Below are positions 1 to 12,629 of a DNA stretch of 64,000 nucleotides, in pieces. This DNA is from Heterohyrax brucei (lineage: Eukaryota > Chordata > Mammalia > Hyracoidea > Procaviidae), in NCBI GenBank assembly GCA_028571685.1, contig CM053162.1:63724351-63788350 (forward strand). The letters are read 5' to 3'. A program made the position numbers and the translations under genes. The notes beneath the pieces were generated by a model. That model was not told where the DNA came from, searched no databases, and worked only from the letters and a program-made list of their open reading frames with translations. Position 1 is the stretch's first letter. Each line of letters starts with the position of its first letter.

Positions 1-890
1 TGTTGATATATTTTTGTCAGTTCTTGAAATGACGTTTTTTCCCTCTTAGTCAGATGGAGGGAAAATAAAAAGCTATTTTGTTAGGCAGAAATTTTAAGGT
101 CCTACATGATCTGTTTGCCTTTGGGTACTTTTCACTGCCATTTTAGACATTCTGGAAAACCCAGAGAGTGCTGCAGAGCTGAAAGAAGTGAGATTGCACT
201 AAAAAGCATGGAAATGGATTTCTGCCAGTCAACTCAAAACTGCTTTGAGAAGGAAAACAGTAATTTAAAGAATTGAAAAGGCCAGCTTAATTATGAGTTA
301 GTTCAAGAGCACTTTAATCTTTCTAAAAAACACAGAGGAAAAGTATACTGAATCTAGATTTAGCATTAAACGTATAAATTGAAAGAAGAAATTTATCTCC
401 TATTTCTCTTTAAATTCCACTGTAAGAAAAACCAGTTGTAGTCCTGTTAAGTCGGCCTCAATATTTTCCAGAAAGATCTGTGATCTATGAAGTTTCAATG
501 TCTTTTTTTGTTTTGTTTTGAAGGTAGATCACTAGGTCTTTCTTTTGAGGCATCTCTGAATAGGCTTGAAGAGACAGCATTTTATGAATCAGCCAAGCAC
601 ATTAATCATTTGTACAGCCCCGGGACTCCTGATAAAAATGATGAGGAGCCGTAAAGGTATAAACCAGTAAGGAATGGGAATCAAGTTTATACATGTGTGA
701 ACTCAGTATGTCAACAATGTCCAGCAAGATGCAAGAGGACTATTTACTGACTTGACAGGTCAGGGGAACCGTATCTGAGTTCACAGACCAGAGTGAGTGC
801 CCCCAGAAGAGGGTGACAGTGAGACACAAGTTTTACTGAACAAAAATTTCAAAGAAGGTTGGCTTGAAGGCATAGGTTACGAAGTATACA
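1..890. other. Unassigned AT-rich sequence
   Basis: No recognisable repeat, exon or RNA. Frames are short and closed on both strands. Confidence 0.5.
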
Positions 891-1213
891 CATATCAGTG
901 TCTGACGGCTTCTACAACAAATTTTCACAAACAGAATGGCTTAAAATAAATTTATTCTTTCAGAGCTTTGGCAGCTAGAATTCCAAATTCAGGACATCAG
1001 TAGGACCATGCTACCTGAAAGGTTCCACCAAAGAGTCCTTCCTTGTGTCTCCTAGCTTCTGATGTTTGGGGACAATCTTTGGGGTTCCTTACCTAGTATA
1101 TTCATCATGCCAATCTCTGCCTCCATCTCTGCATGGCCTTCATATATGTTTGTGTCTAACTTACTCTCTTTGTGTTGGATTTATGGCACACTTTAATGTT
1201 AGCATTGTAATTA

Positions 1214-1375
1214 AGTTCTGGCAGTTCAAATCCACCAGGTTCGTGGTTCAAATCCACCAAAAGGCTGACAGTTCAAATCTACCAGGCACTCCTTTGTAAC
1301 TCTATAAGGCAGTTTTGCTGTGCCATATGGGATCAGTATGAGTTAGAATTGACTTGACAGCACTGGGTTTGGTTA
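1214..1375 (+). mobile_element. AfroSINE with triplicated B-box block
   Basis: tRNA-derived afrotherian SINE, sense strand. The 3' end reads ATGAGTTAGAATTGACTTG followed by a GGGTTTGG-type tail. The head is unusual: the B-box segment GTTCAAATCCACCA occurs three times, at 1222-1237, 1245-1259 and 1269-1284, at about 23-24 bp spacing, and the normal A-box part is missing. It lies inside the split MaLR-type LTR. Confidence 0.8.
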
Positions 1376-1411
1376 TTTTATTTTGTCTTTATTTTATCTT
1401 ATTTTATATTT

Positions 1412-1580
1412 GGGAAACCGTGGTGGTGTGGTGGGTTAAGTGCTACCACTGCTAACCACAAGATAGCAGTTCAAATCCACCAGGGTCTCATTGAATACTC
1501 TGTGAGTAAGTTCTACTCTGGCCCCTAGGGCTGCCATGAGTCGGATCTGACTCGACGGCACTTGGCTTTGACTGGTTATT
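1412..1580 (+). mobile_element. AfroSINE, full length, TTGGC-type tail
   Basis: Complete head (GTGGTGGGTTAAGTGC), B box (AGTTCAAATCC) and 3' domain (GAGTCGGATCTGACTCGACG). The tail reads CACTTGGCTTTGACTGG rather than the commoner TTTGGGT type, so it marks a tail subtype also seen at 32580-32646. Confidence 0.9.
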
Positions 1581-1725
1581 TTATATTTTATTTTACTGGT
1601 TTTACTCCAATATGGCTTCATCTTAAAAGTTATGAAGTTTGTAAAGACCGTATTTCCAATAAAGTCAGATCTACAGGTTTCATTTAGACATGAATTTTGG
1701 AGAGGGTAACTATCCCATATAATAC

Positions 1726-2195
1726 ACTGAGGAAGGTGAAGAAAAAGATCTCATCTAGTTCAAACCCTGTCCTAAGAGTGGTTACACCCATGGGTGTCCT
1801 CCCTTATCTGTTTGCTCTGGCTCTCAACCTCACAGTCTTGTGACTAATGTCATGTAATTTGACAGAAAGCATTCCATGAAACGTACTTGAAAGCCTCTGG
1901 CATCCTGGTTACAGTGATAGAGGAGGATGAAAGGAAAAACCAAGGTGACAGGATGAAAACACAGATAGAAAGTGAAAGCTGAACCTGGATGACAAGAAGT
2001 GTTAAGCCCCTTCCATTGTCATTTAGTCAGTCATTCCACACTGTCCCCAGAATGGAGGCTGTCAGACAGATTTGGGAGAAACTCAATGATAAGGCAAAAA
2101 TAAGTAAATAATTTGGAAAAACAGCTTTAAACAATCTGGAATTTGGGACCTCCCTTAGGAAAATACAGCTCTCCACACAATTACCCTACATTCTA
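1726..2195. other. Unassigned sequence between SINEs
   Basis: No repeat or gene recognised by eye. Confidence 0.45.
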
Positions 2196-2350
2196 GTCCT
2201 CTGGTGATCTAGTGGTTAAGCACTATGACTACTAACCAAAAGTTCGGCAGTTCAAATCCATCATGTGCTTCTTGGAAAGTCAATGGGGTATCTACATTCT
2301 GTCTATAGGATCATGATGAGTCAGAACAGATTTGACGGCTCCGGTTCTTT
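2196..2350 (+). mobile_element. AfroSINE, sense
   Basis: Head TCTAGTGGTTAAGCACTATG, B box CAGTTCAAATCCATCA and 3' domain ATGAGTCAGAACAGATTTGA are all visible. The copy is moderately diverged. Confidence 0.9.
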
Positions 2351-2454
2351 AGGGTTTAGTTAGCATACCTCATCAGTTAACTTCCACTTACAGTCAGTGT
2401 TCCAGGGTCTTATTCTTATTAGCCAATGATCACCAGATTTTTAAAAAGACTTAC

Positions 2455-3350
2455 ATGAATGGCAGAGAGATTAAAAAATGAAGTTGAATAAACCAAACAG
2501 TACAGGAAGCAGAAGAAAAAATACACAATTAATCACTCAGCAATGTAACATAAGATGTCCAGTTAATTACACAAAGATTGAACGCTCCTACAAATTCAAA
2601 AAAAGGAAAGATAATTTGAAATTAGCAGGGAAAAAAAAAAAGAATTAAAGTAACAACAGAAAAGTGATAGAAAGTTATGGATATATACTAAAGAAAAGAA
2701 AATGAGCAAAGACAGACAGGGAAAGACATCTTTATCCAAAGATGTTCAACTTTTAGAGATAACACAAATTTTAAACAAAGGAAAGATTAAAAATGTAAGT
2801 AAGGAAATTTCAAAGAAATAATAGATGAACAATTACTAGCACTAAATTACATGAATTTCTTCACTGATATATCAACACGTACATAACATACTGAGTGATA
2901 AAAAACTCACAGCAAGTCAAATTCTCATGAAATTGCAGAACATCAGGAATAAAGAGAAACATTCCAAAAGTGTGGTCAGGCAAAATAAATCATATACAAA
3001 GGAATTGAGAATAAAAAAGAATTTTTTCTCTTTTCATTTCTTGAAAGCAACTTAGGATTTTGGAATAAAATGGACTTCAAAAGTGACAGAAACTTTTGAA
3101 AACTGGAACTCAACACTTTGGCAAATATTGGTCAGTAATAAAGACAAAATAAATATACTTTTAGTCTTGCAGAGAGTAAAAAATGGCTTACAATACCATT
3201 CAGTACAGTATAGAATGAAAATAACATAAGCCAAGTTTCTCCAGAATAAGTGAAATAGGAGGACAGAGGGACAAAGGAGGAGGTGTCCAGAAAAACAGTG
3301 GAATTGATAAAAGTATTTGGCACTTCCCTAGAATACTGTCAATAACTACA
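2455..3350 (+). mobile_element. Probable ancient L1/HAL1-type fragment
   Basis: Strongly A-rich on the plus strand. Word order (ATATACAAAGGAATTGAG, TTTTGGAATAAAATGG, CTTTTGAAAACTGG) resembles the 5'/ORF1-proximal part of old mammalian L1M or HAL1 elements. No usable ORF remains. It could instead be an unrelated A-rich stretch. Confidence 0.4.
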
Positions 3351-4430
3351 AATAGATTTGGGGAAAATCTATTTTATTTTATTCTTTGTCTTTTTTTAGC
3401 AGATCTATTTTTAAAATGCTTTAAGAGAATGAAGTGGGTTCAGCAGCCTCATCAGTATTTTTTAGTATTAAAAAAGATTAAATAAATTTTGAGCATAACT
3501 AACTTAAGAATGGAGCATTGAAAGTTGTGTAGAGGTACAGAAGAATGTGGTTTTCAACAATCGTTTAACAATCAGTAAATAGAACATAAGTGTATTAATC
3601 ATTAAATAAAATTAAGTAATGATTAAAAGCAAATTATTTAGAAAGGTGAAAACGAAATGCTGAAGGATAAAGGTAAAAGAACTGAATATGCTGACTTCCA
3701 AAAATCAAGACAGAAAGATGGGGCGTGTTGAAGCAGAGGGCTGTTATATTTTGTAATAAATATTTGATGTTTCAAATGCATAAAAGTATAACTTAGAGAA
3801 TAAAAATTAAATAGAAAATAATAGGAAGTACTGATTAGTATTGAGGTCATGTTTGAGTTTGAAACCAGCAAATATCAATTTATGGATATTTATTTGGCAA
3901 ATCTGCCTCTCTGTTGTATGAATTTTGTGTTCCCAACCTTGTTTGAACTCATCAGTGATAATGAATAAATGACAATATGTGTTAATTTCAGAAACATATT
4001 TAAATTTCCATATGGCTTCCTTGGCAAGAATCATTATTCTAGCATATTACAAGTTAGGTGGTAGCCTGTCCTTGTCTGGGTACCGTGGGTAGATCCTTCT
4101 GATTTACTCAGACAGGACATCTGACTTGTTTCTAATAACAGCAGTAGCACTCTCCAATTTTGCTACCTCAGCATTGCACACTGCCTAGCTTAAAAACGAG
4201 AGTGGTTTAGTGGTCTACTTTTTTGGGACAATTGCACTAAGCAAGGTAATCCTGTACGTTAAAATTTACATGTGTATCACTTAAACCCTGCAACAATAGA
4301 ACTGTTCAAAGTAGTCCTTCTGGGACAATAGTTTCCAAATCCAGCATTGTGAGAAACTTGTACACATTTAATTTCACAAACAGAAATTAGATTGTATTTC
4401 CAGCCACTTTTCTCACTTCTTTTCCAAAAA
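3351..4430. other. Unassigned AT-rich sequence
   Basis: No repeat or gene recognised. It ends in a poly-A run (about 4426-4441) that belongs to the 3' tail side of nothing identifiable. Confidence 0.45.
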
Positions 4431-4443
4431 AAAAAAAAAAATT

Positions 4444-4595
4444 ATTGCCGTCAAGTCAATTCCAATTCATAGCGACCCTATAAGACAGAGTAGAGTTGTC
4501 TTCATCAAGTTTCCAGCGAGGCCTGGTGGATGCAAACTGTTGACCTTTTGGTTATCAGCCATAGCAATTAACCATTACACCACCACAATTTCTGG
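4444..4595 (-). mobile_element. AfroSINE, antisense
   Basis: Antisense order: GCCGTCAAGTCAATTCC (3' domain), then CTTTTGGTTATCAGCC and AACCATTACACCACCA (head). A sense 3'-end fragment of the same family follows about 45 bp later, giving an inverted pair. Confidence 0.88.
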
Positions 4596-4639
4596 GAAGT
4601 ATAAACGTAATGTTATAACTAAATTCCCCCTGAATTATA

Positions 4640-4700
4640 TATTGTTGTATGGGGTCACTATGAGTAGGAATCAACTTGACAGCAATGGGTTTCATTTGGG
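4640..4700 (+). mobile_element. AfroSINE/RTE 3'-end fragment, sense
   Basis: Only the last 60 bp are present: GGGGTCACTATGAGTAGG, then AATCAACTTGACAGCAATGG and a GTTTCATTTGGG tail. It is opposite in orientation to the neighbouring copy at 4444-4595. Confidence 0.75.
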
Positions 4701-5494
4701 TGAAAATAACGGAAAAGAGGATGCTTCCATTTCCATAATTCACCTTTAGAAAAGACTGAGCAGATTATTGATTTAAAAAGATACATTGCTGTTTCCCCTT
4801 TCATCTCTGCTACTGACTTGTCTGGTGGACAATAATAAATTCACTTACTATTCTCTGTCATAGCTGCTGCCCTTCATGTACGTCAAGAATAATAACAGTC
4901 AAATGTGAGCAATTGGGACTACTGTACAGATGTTACAGAGTCCACCTCTAAGACTGACAGTTGGCTGGAGCACAAGGGAATAAAAAAACTGATCCTCTTC
5001 AGAGCAGATCTATCTCCAGGATGTGGCTTGTTTGTGCACTGGCTGATGTGTCCTGTCTTCTTTGGTCGCCTTTCTTTTGGTTTCTTGTCCCCTTACAAAT
5101 TACCACTAAGAAGAAGACAAAATTGCCTCGGGTTCTCAATAACTTAAAAGAAAGCAAACAAAAACAAAAATTTCCTCTGTCTTATACTGAAATGCCTTAG
5201 TCAACTGCTTTCAGAAGCTCAACACCATGGGTTGCTTCTGCTTATTACTACTTTTGCTTCATTCGTCTATGTCTCATCTTCTATCACTTGATCCTTCAAA
5301 CCACTTTTTAATCTTAAAATTTGATCCTCTTTGTCTTCCTTCTGGACCTCTGTACATATTGTTGTTGCATATGGAATGCTGTTCGTTAGACTTGTCTGTT
5401 CTCCATCGGTTATATTTTCCTGATCGCCTACTTCTGAACTTCAAGACTAAGGCATGCCCTCATTCTATACAAACGTTTTCTTAAACCTACCCTG

Positions 5495-5496
<2 letters not shown>
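4701..5496. other. Unassigned sequence
   Basis: No recognisable repeat or exon. The open frames here have no family resemblance. Confidence 0.4.

Positions 5497-5559
<63 letters not shown>
5497..5559 (+). repeat. (AC)n dinucleotide microsatellite
   Basis: An uninterrupted AC run of 63 bp. The Thr-His repeat frame across it is an artefact of the microsatellite. Confidence 0.99.
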
Positions 5560-5560
<1 letters not shown>

Positions 5561-6237
5561 TCCAGGCCAAATTAAATGCCTGCTCTCTATGCTCCCAAAG
5601 CACCCACATTATACTACGTGCAACTTACACTTCTCTACCTTTCATACATAAGCTTCTAGGCGAGGTTCTGATGTAAAAAACCCTCAGTAAATACCTGTTA
5701 AATGAATGAACTATAAGAAGCCTCTGAAATTTCACTGCTAAAATAAAATTTCAATGTTAAAATTCCATTCTTGAAGTTTATTTTAAGAAAATGTTTTATA
5801 TGTTATGTATTCAAGTAGACTTGAGAGGTAATATGTTAGCTGTTTTCAACCAACTAAACTTGAACAGTGGCAGTGATTATAGGCCTCCTCTTAGTTAGAA
5901 AAACAAGTACATTAAAAAAAAGAAGAAGAAGAATTGGAGTAAATGGAACAAGAGGAGAATTCACAAGGTATATGGACAAAGTTAGAGAACGTAGAACTTT
6001 TCATAGTTTTCAGACAAATTTTACCCAGAGCTCTACATAACAATAATTGTATCTTTCTATCATCATGGCCACTGTCCCTTTCAAAACCAAGCGTGTGGAG
6101 CACCTGTGAAGGCCTAAGGTCTTTAAATCTCTCTGCAGTGTTTTAGCACAGAAACTCTATCTGCATTTCACACTAAATGAATTCAATCAAAGTATTTCTG
6201 GTGCTGTTCCTGAAGAAAATCTGACAACTGCTTGATC
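5560..6237. other. Unassigned sequence
   Basis: Nothing recognised except a short A-rich/GAA run near 5914-5935. Confidence 0.45.
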
Positions 6238-7438
6238 GTTCAATTGTGCTGCTATTGCTAGTTGACGCCCAGTTTGGTCAAACTCATAGTAACATTATAT
6301 ACAACAGGAGGCAACACTGTCTAGTCCCCTGCTGTCCTCATAATCTGTATGTTTGAGTCCACTGTCGCACTCATTGTGTCAATCCATATAATTGAAAATC
6401 ATCTCTTTCACTGACCCTCTACCTTACCAAGCATGCTGTCCTTCTCCAAGGACAGGTGTCTCCTGACAACATGTCCAAAGTGGGTACATGAACTCTTTCT
6501 TTAGGAATGCTCTGTCTATACTTCATCTCAAACAGATTTGTTCATTCTTCTGGCAGTCCCTAGTCTATTTAATATTCTTTCTACTTCAGTCTTCCTTACT
6601 CATCACCCGGTTTCTGTAGGCATATAAAATGATTGAAAATATACTGACATGGATCGGGTACACCTGAGTAATCAAATTTTTATTTATATTTTTTAACATT
6701 TGAAAGCAGTCTTTTGTAGCAGATTTGTCCAATGCAACAGACTGATTTTTTGACAGCTGCTTCCATGAGAGTTGATTGTGGATAAAAGTTGAATGAAATC
6801 CTTGACAAACTCAGTCTTTTGTCTGTTTACCATGATGCTGCTCACTGGTCCAGGTGTGAGGACTTTTGTTTTCTTGATGTTGTGGTATAATCCATACTGA
6901 ACTCATGGTTTTTGATCTTCATCAGTAAGTGCTTCAAGTCCTCTTCACTTTCAGCAAACAAGGCTGTGTCATCTGCATATCACAAGTTGTTCTTGAGTTT
7001 TCTTGGTGCCCATTCTTCTCCATATAATCTAACTTACCAGATTATTTGCTCAAATACAGATAGAATGATTGTGGCAAAAAGATAAAACCTCAGCACGCAC
7101 CTTTCCTAATATTAAGCCGCACAATGTTCCCTTCTTCTGTTTCAATGATTGCCTCTTGATCTACGTACAGGTTCCTCCTGAGCACAATTAAGGGTTCTGG
7201 TATGCCCTTTCTTTGAAATGTTATATGGGACTCGTTATAACTCACAGTAGAATACCTTTGTATAGTCAATAAAAAATAAGTAAACATCTTCCAGTTATTC
7301 TCTACTTTCAGCCAAGATCCACCTGACATTAACTGATGTTACTTTTGTTAAGTGCCCTTCCAAATCTGGCCTGAACCGCTGGCATGTACTGCTGAAACCA
7401 CTTTTAAATAATCTCCAACAAAATTTTACTTGAATGTG

Positions 7439-8487
7439 TGTCATGGATTGAATTGCATCTCCCACCCCCCAAAATGTTTGTAGTGATTTGGCTAGGCCAT
7501 GATTCCTGGTATTACGTGACGCTCCTTTATGGTGTAAACCCTGCATCTCTATGATGTATCAAGGGAGGATGAACAGCAGTTGTGTTAGTGGGACAGGACT
7601 CAATGTGTGCGATTATATTCTGCCTTGGGACAGCCTCTTGAGACATACAAGCTCCAACAATTAGTTCTGCAAACTTAATTGTTCTAAGTGCTACCTACCT
7701 CATTGTTGAATATCACTATCATCGCCTTACAAGTATTCGCTGTGGGAAGCCATACCCAAGGCCAATGCCTAGTCCACTCTTCAAAGCAGTTTTGGAGCTC
7801 TTTATGGAACAGCCCTTGAGCACAGTGGCATGGCGGCAGGTTCACAAACTTGTTTGTTTGGTCTGTGAGGGAACTTTTAGCCAGTAAACTCATAATTATA
7901 TTGGAACACCCTCCCTATTCGCCTGATCTGGCCCCCGATGACTTTTTCTTTACTTAAAGATAAAGAAAAGAAGACATTTGAATGACATTCAGGACACCAA
8001 GAGTAATATGATGACTGCTCTGATGGTCATTCCAGAGAAAGAGATCCAAATTGCTTTGAAGGGCGGATTAGGTGCTGGCATGGGTGCATAGCTGCCCATT
8101 GGGGATACTTTGAAAACGACTGTCATGATATTCAGCAATGAGGTATGTAGAACTTTTTCCAGGGTGAGTTTGTGAACATAATCGTCAGTGCTCTTAAAAG
8201 AAAAAAAGGCAAGCTGATAGTTGGGGGACCTCATACTACCAAGAAGCAGCCCCCGGAAATGAGCAATCATTTGGAAAGGATCCAAGTTCCATGAAGCTCT
8301 GAGACTCCCAGTCCAGGGAAGACTGAGGACAGTACCTTCCTCCACAGCCAGCAGAGAAAGCCTTCCCCTTGAACCGACACCCTGAATATGGACTTTTAGG
8401 TTACTGCACTGTGACATAATAAAATTTCTCTTTTTAAAGCCATCCACTTGTGGTATTTCTGTCATAGCAGTACTAGATGACTAAAAT
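7439..8487 (+). mobile_element. MaLR-type LTR fossil inserted in RTE, itself interrupted
   Basis: It begins TGTCATGGATTGAATTG and ends near TTTTAAAGCCATCC...GTGGTATTTCTGTCATAGC, the classic head and polyadenylation/3' end of ERVL-MaLR LTRs. A second LTR of the same type (shared GGCCATGATTCC word) starts at about 63686. It is a solo-LTR-like fossil, younger than the RTE it splits and older than the mariner fold-back inside it. Confidence 0.75.
7648..8193 (+). mobile_element. Mariner-derived fold-back element, copy 1
   Basis: A 546-bp element between TA dinucleotides (7646-7647 and 8194-8195). The left arm (CTACCTACCTCATTG...) is the reverse complement of the right arm (...CAATGAGGTATGTAG). 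The loop and right arm encode, on the plus strand, a decayed mariner transposase C-terminus, including EHPPYSPDLAP with the third catalytic Asp of the D,D34D triad. Length and structure match copies at 13455, 27019 and 44513. Confidence 0.82.
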
Positions 8488-10110
8488 ATTATGATATTAT
8501 TGATATTCTCCAATAATTTCCACATTTGATTGGATCACCTTTCTTTGGAATTATCACTACTATGAATCTCTTCTACTTCTCTGGAGAGATGGCTGTGTCC
8601 CAAATTTCCTGACATAGATGAGAGAGAACTTCCAATATCGCAATGCAAGGCTGCAATGTTTCCTTCAGTCCCTTCACCTTGAGAATTACAGAGTGTTCTT
8701 TCCTTTTGGTTTTCTGTCTCCAGCTTTTTAGCCATGTCATTGCAGTACTTTACTTCATCTTCCCAAGCAGTCTTCTAAAATCTTCTGTTTATCTCTTTTA
8801 AACGTCATATTTTCTTCTTTTACTTTAGCAACTCCACGTTCAAGAGTAAGTTTCAAAATCTCTTCTGACATAATTTTGGTCTTGTCCTTCTTTCCTGTAT
8901 TTTTAGTGACCTCTTGCTCTCTTCATGCTTGGTATCATTGACATCATTCCACAATTTGCTGGTCTTTGGTCATTAATGTTCAAATTATCGAATCTATTCT
9001 TGAGATGGTATAATAAAGGGAATATAGGGAATATACTTAAAGTTATATTTTGGTGCTCACAAACTTGTTATAATTTTGTTCAGTTTCAACATGGATTTGC
9101 ATATGAGAAATTGAAGGTCTGCCCTAAAGTCGACATGTGGCCTTGTTTCTCACACATGATATTGAGCTTCTCTATCTTGTCTTTCTACAGCTATTGTATA
9201 GCTGTAGTTGACTTGATTCCTGTGTTTTCTACTAGGGAAATTCTGTGGGTATAGTTACCATTCATGTTGTTAACAAAAGATTTTTTTGTAATAATTATGT
9301 CTTTGGTATTGCAAAATTCTGTGATGCAGACTCTGGTGTCATTTTTACCTCCAAGGCCATGTTTTCCAACTACCAACATTCTTTATTTCCACCTTTCATG
9401 TTCCAATATCCAGTAGCTATCAATGCAGCTGGATTTGGGGTTTGATTAATTTCAGACTGCAGAAATTATAAAAAATAAACTTTCATTTTCTTCACCATTG
9501 GCTTTTGTGGTTGGTGCATAAATTTGGGTAATAATCATATTAACTGATCCCTCACATAGCCATGTGGATATTATATCATAACTGACAGCATTGTACTTGT
9601 TTTTGATGATGAATGCAACACCATTCCTCTTCAATATTTCATGCCCAACATAGTAAATATGATTGTCTGATTCAAAATGATCAATATCAGGCCATTTCAG
9701 CTCATTAGTGCCTAGGATATTGATCTTTATGCAGTCTATAGAATTTCTTTTTGACTTCAGATTCCAGATTCATACTTCATACATTATGTGATACAATTAT
9801 TAATGCACATTAATAGCTGTTTCATCCCATTTTGAATCATGCCACTTTGGCAAATTGAAGTCCTAAAGGCTTTACCTTATCCCTGTCACTGAGATTGACT
9901 CCACTTTGAAAAGCTCTTCTTCTTTTTCTTGCCAATTTTTTTCAGAATCAGACTGCCAGATCTTTCTTCTTAGTCTGTCTTCATATAAAATCTCTGCTGA
10001 AACCTGTGCATCATGGGTGACTCTGCTTGTATTTCAAATATTAGTGACACAGCTTCCAGCATCACAGCAACAAGCAAGCTGCCACGGTAGGTCAAACTTA
10101 CAGATACATG

Positions 10111-11515
10111 GGAGTTTAAAACTATAGATGTATAAATTATCCAATTTGAAATGAGAATGAGCTGTTTCATATTTAAGATTTTATCTTTCCTTTCAAAACT
10201 CTCAAGTGAATGTTATTTTAGAGGTTGACAGATTGAATGTCACAGTGCTGCAATTATTTTACCTAGATTAATCACTTGTTTTACTTGACTAAACTGTGCC
10301 ATAAAAACATCTACTTTAATTCTCAGCAACTTAATATTCCTTTTGATATTCCCTGAATGAACATTCATACATACAAACAGACACAACTTTTAAAATGATG
10401 CAGTTTTATTTGATGTTTTACTATTCAAAATGGGATTATTTGGGGTACTATTTCCCAACCATTTCAATTTATTTGTAGAATGTAAGAGAAGGATTAACAG
10501 TATTGTTCTAACTCTAATTATTTAGGCTACCTATTCTCAGTAGAAATAGTCTTATTTAATTTTTGTAGGAAAAAAAGCATGTTTTGATGTTTCTTGATGG
10601 TTTAGGTGACATAATTGTTTCTAGGTGCCATTTCTTGGCTGGATCCTGACACTTGGTCCACTGAGACAGCTTCCTTTGCAAACACCGTATGTCTTTCACA
10701 ATAATCAGTAATTTGGGTCTGGTGGGTGAGGATGAGATGAGAAACAAAGACAGCTGGGATGTGTGTGTGTATTTGTTTTCCTGAAGTTAGTTTGACGCAC
10801 TCAAACTGGTAAGGAAGGAATGGACAGATGGATTTTTTCTGGAGGTCAGAACAAAGACCATTTTGCTGGATTATTAAAAGCAAACTAGTGACTCAATATG
10901 AAGTTCTTTTTTTTTTTTAAATTGTGACTTGTGTGTTAATTGATTAATTTTCATAGAATGTTTGCAAAGAAACATTAAGTACATTTTTCCAAAATACTAA
11001 CAAAGCTTTAAGTGATCCAAAAGAAACTTTTAAATTGTCTGTATATTAAATCAGTTGAGCCAAGCCAACTGCCATCAGTTGAAGAGTTTTATTTTATTTT
11101 TTTTCCATAAATTCCTAGACCTCATCTCAATGTACTGAATTAAAAATTTTTATGAACAAAACCCAGGCTTCTCTGTTACCTAAAATTTTCTCAGCTACTT
11201 CTGAAGTGTCCTATTTGGAATTGATCTGGGAACCACTTTTTTTACATGTTTCAGGTTTCTCTGAACTTTAGTGTGCCATAATTTTAATAATCTGAGCCTG
11301 AATGACGAAGGCTGGAAAACTGTTATAAATAAATTCTCTATATCCCTTCAAATTACAATGATTCTATTTTTTTTAACACTGAGAAAACTTTGAAGTATTG
11401 AGGCACTCTTCCTTTCTCAAAGTGTATCTGATATATATACACATATATATGTATATCTGATATATTGTGATAACAGCATTCAAGGGAAATAGCTACATTG
11501 TGGTTTGTTAAATGA
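10111..11515. other. Unassigned AT-rich sequence
   Basis: Contains a poly-T run (about 10907-10917) and a TATATA/TATGTA patch (about 11434-11466). No repeat family or exon recognised. Confidence 0.45.
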
Positions 11516-11735
11516 ACAACAACAGCAAGAGAAAACAGTTGTCATCAAGTTAATTCTGTCTTGTGACAATCCCATATGTGTCAGAATAGAAAAGTTCTCC
11601 ATGAAGTTCTCAATAGCTAATGCTTTGGAAGTAGACCAGAATTTTCCTCTGAGGTATCTCTGAGGTAACTTGAACTGTCAACCATTGTGTTAATAGTCAA
11701 TAACTTAACCATTTATGCCATGTAAAGTCTCCAAT
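11516..11735 (-). mobile_element. AfroSINE, long subtype, antisense
   Basis: Antisense 3' domain (TTGTCATCAAGTTAATTC), an additional central module of about 50 bp (AATAGCTAATGCTTTGGAAG region), then the antisense head (CTTGAACTGTCAACC). It is longer than the common 155-165 bp type, like copies at 36188, 45995 and 51068. It is strongly diverged. Confidence 0.7.
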
Positions 11736-12625
11736 TAAGTGAACAGACACACATTATTTGTTTGGCCATTATTTGAACTCTCAGCTATGTAAATTGATTT
11801 GGAATATTTTTATTTATCTGCACATTTTCTTCCTAACTTTTGATATCAACAAAATCTCAGCATAAGAGAATATTTTCACCTTTAGTTGAACCATCCTGTT
11901 TGGATCAAGCAGCTCTAGAGAACACTTTCTTAGATGACAAAGTTATTGCCGTTCATGAACATTTTCATCTTTGCCTTGGACTGTGCTTGATTATTCTGCA
12001 ATTATAGGGTTAACCTTTGCATTCAGTCAGAGCAAACTACCATCAAATGCTTCCATAAAACCTATTAACTCCACTAATTCTTTGTCCTTTTTGAATGAAA
12101 GGATATTTGGTTACTAATTTTATCTCTAAGATGCACAGTGTGCCAGTCCATTAGTGAATTATACCTAATATACGGCTTTGGTGTTGGTTGAATTTTTTAT
12201 TGGTTTTATTAGCCTTTCTAGATTGTCATACTATTTTGTTCCTCCTGCTGTCTTTGAGTATTTGCAAAAAGATGAGATGCTGTGCATCCTGGCTTATCTC
12301 CTAATGAAGCTCACGGTAGCCCAGGATACAGAAGGCTAATTTTTTCTGGCTTTATTTTGAATTTATTACTCTGTCATCTGCAGAAACCACATTTTCATCA
12401 TGCCAACATGTTGCCCAGGAAAACGGAAGCACAGGTGGTTTCTCTGGAGTATTTGGATCTCAAGTCTACATCTTTTGCCAAATTGAAGTTCAATAAATTT
12501 TCATTTTTATTAATCAGGTTAATAAATTGGATCACTTATTATAGTTGTAATCAACCTCACAACAACATTTTTGGTTTGCTTTTATTATAATAAAAGAAGA
12601 GCTATTAAAGAGCAGTCTCTCACAC
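11736..12625. other. Unassigned sequence
   Basis: No recognised repeat or exon. Confidence 0.45.
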
Positions 12626-12629
12626 CAGG

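Larger units (their letters stand above)
891..1725 (-). mobile_element. MaLR-type (ERVL-MaLR) LTR fossil, antisense, split by two SINEs
   Basis: The left part (about 891-1212) reads like the antisense of an MLT1/MST-class LTR, with the words AATTTATTCTTTCAGAG and CTTCTGATGTTTGG. The right part (about 1590-1725) resumes the same antisense LTR with GACATGAATTTTGGAG. Two AfroSINEs sit between the halves, so the LTR is older than both. It is an old, degraded solo-LTR-like fossil. The subfamily is not resolved by eye. Confidence 0.6.
6238..10110 (-). mobile_element. Near full-length RTE (BovB-like) LINE, antisense, interrupted
   Basis: Reading the minus strand, the element runs from a 5' region near 10110 to the shared SINE/RTE 3' end near 6238. 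The endonuclease domain is visible at about 9450-9640 (minus), with NGVAFIIKNKYNAVS and QIYAPTTKANGEE, matching RTE-clade APE endonuclease. The reverse transcriptase and C-terminal part follow at 6300-7437, where remnants such as the 'ITTTRHTALFAES' type of text are too decayed to quote reliably. Many stops and frameshifts make it inactive. A MaLR-type LTR (about 7439-8487), itself carrying a mariner fold-back, splits it; RTE sequence resumes at about 8488 with TATTGATATTCTCCAATAAT. RTE elements normally mobilise SINEs that share their 3' end, as the AfroSINEs here do. Confidence 0.88.

Noticed and set aside
5454-5651. Thr-His repeat protein
   Set aside because: Translation of the (AC)n microsatellite.
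7989-8465. 158-codon minus-strand open frame, the longest in the window
   Set aside because: It runs across the fold-back element's right arm into the LTR fossil. It is the mirror reading of mariner and LTR sequence, not a gene.
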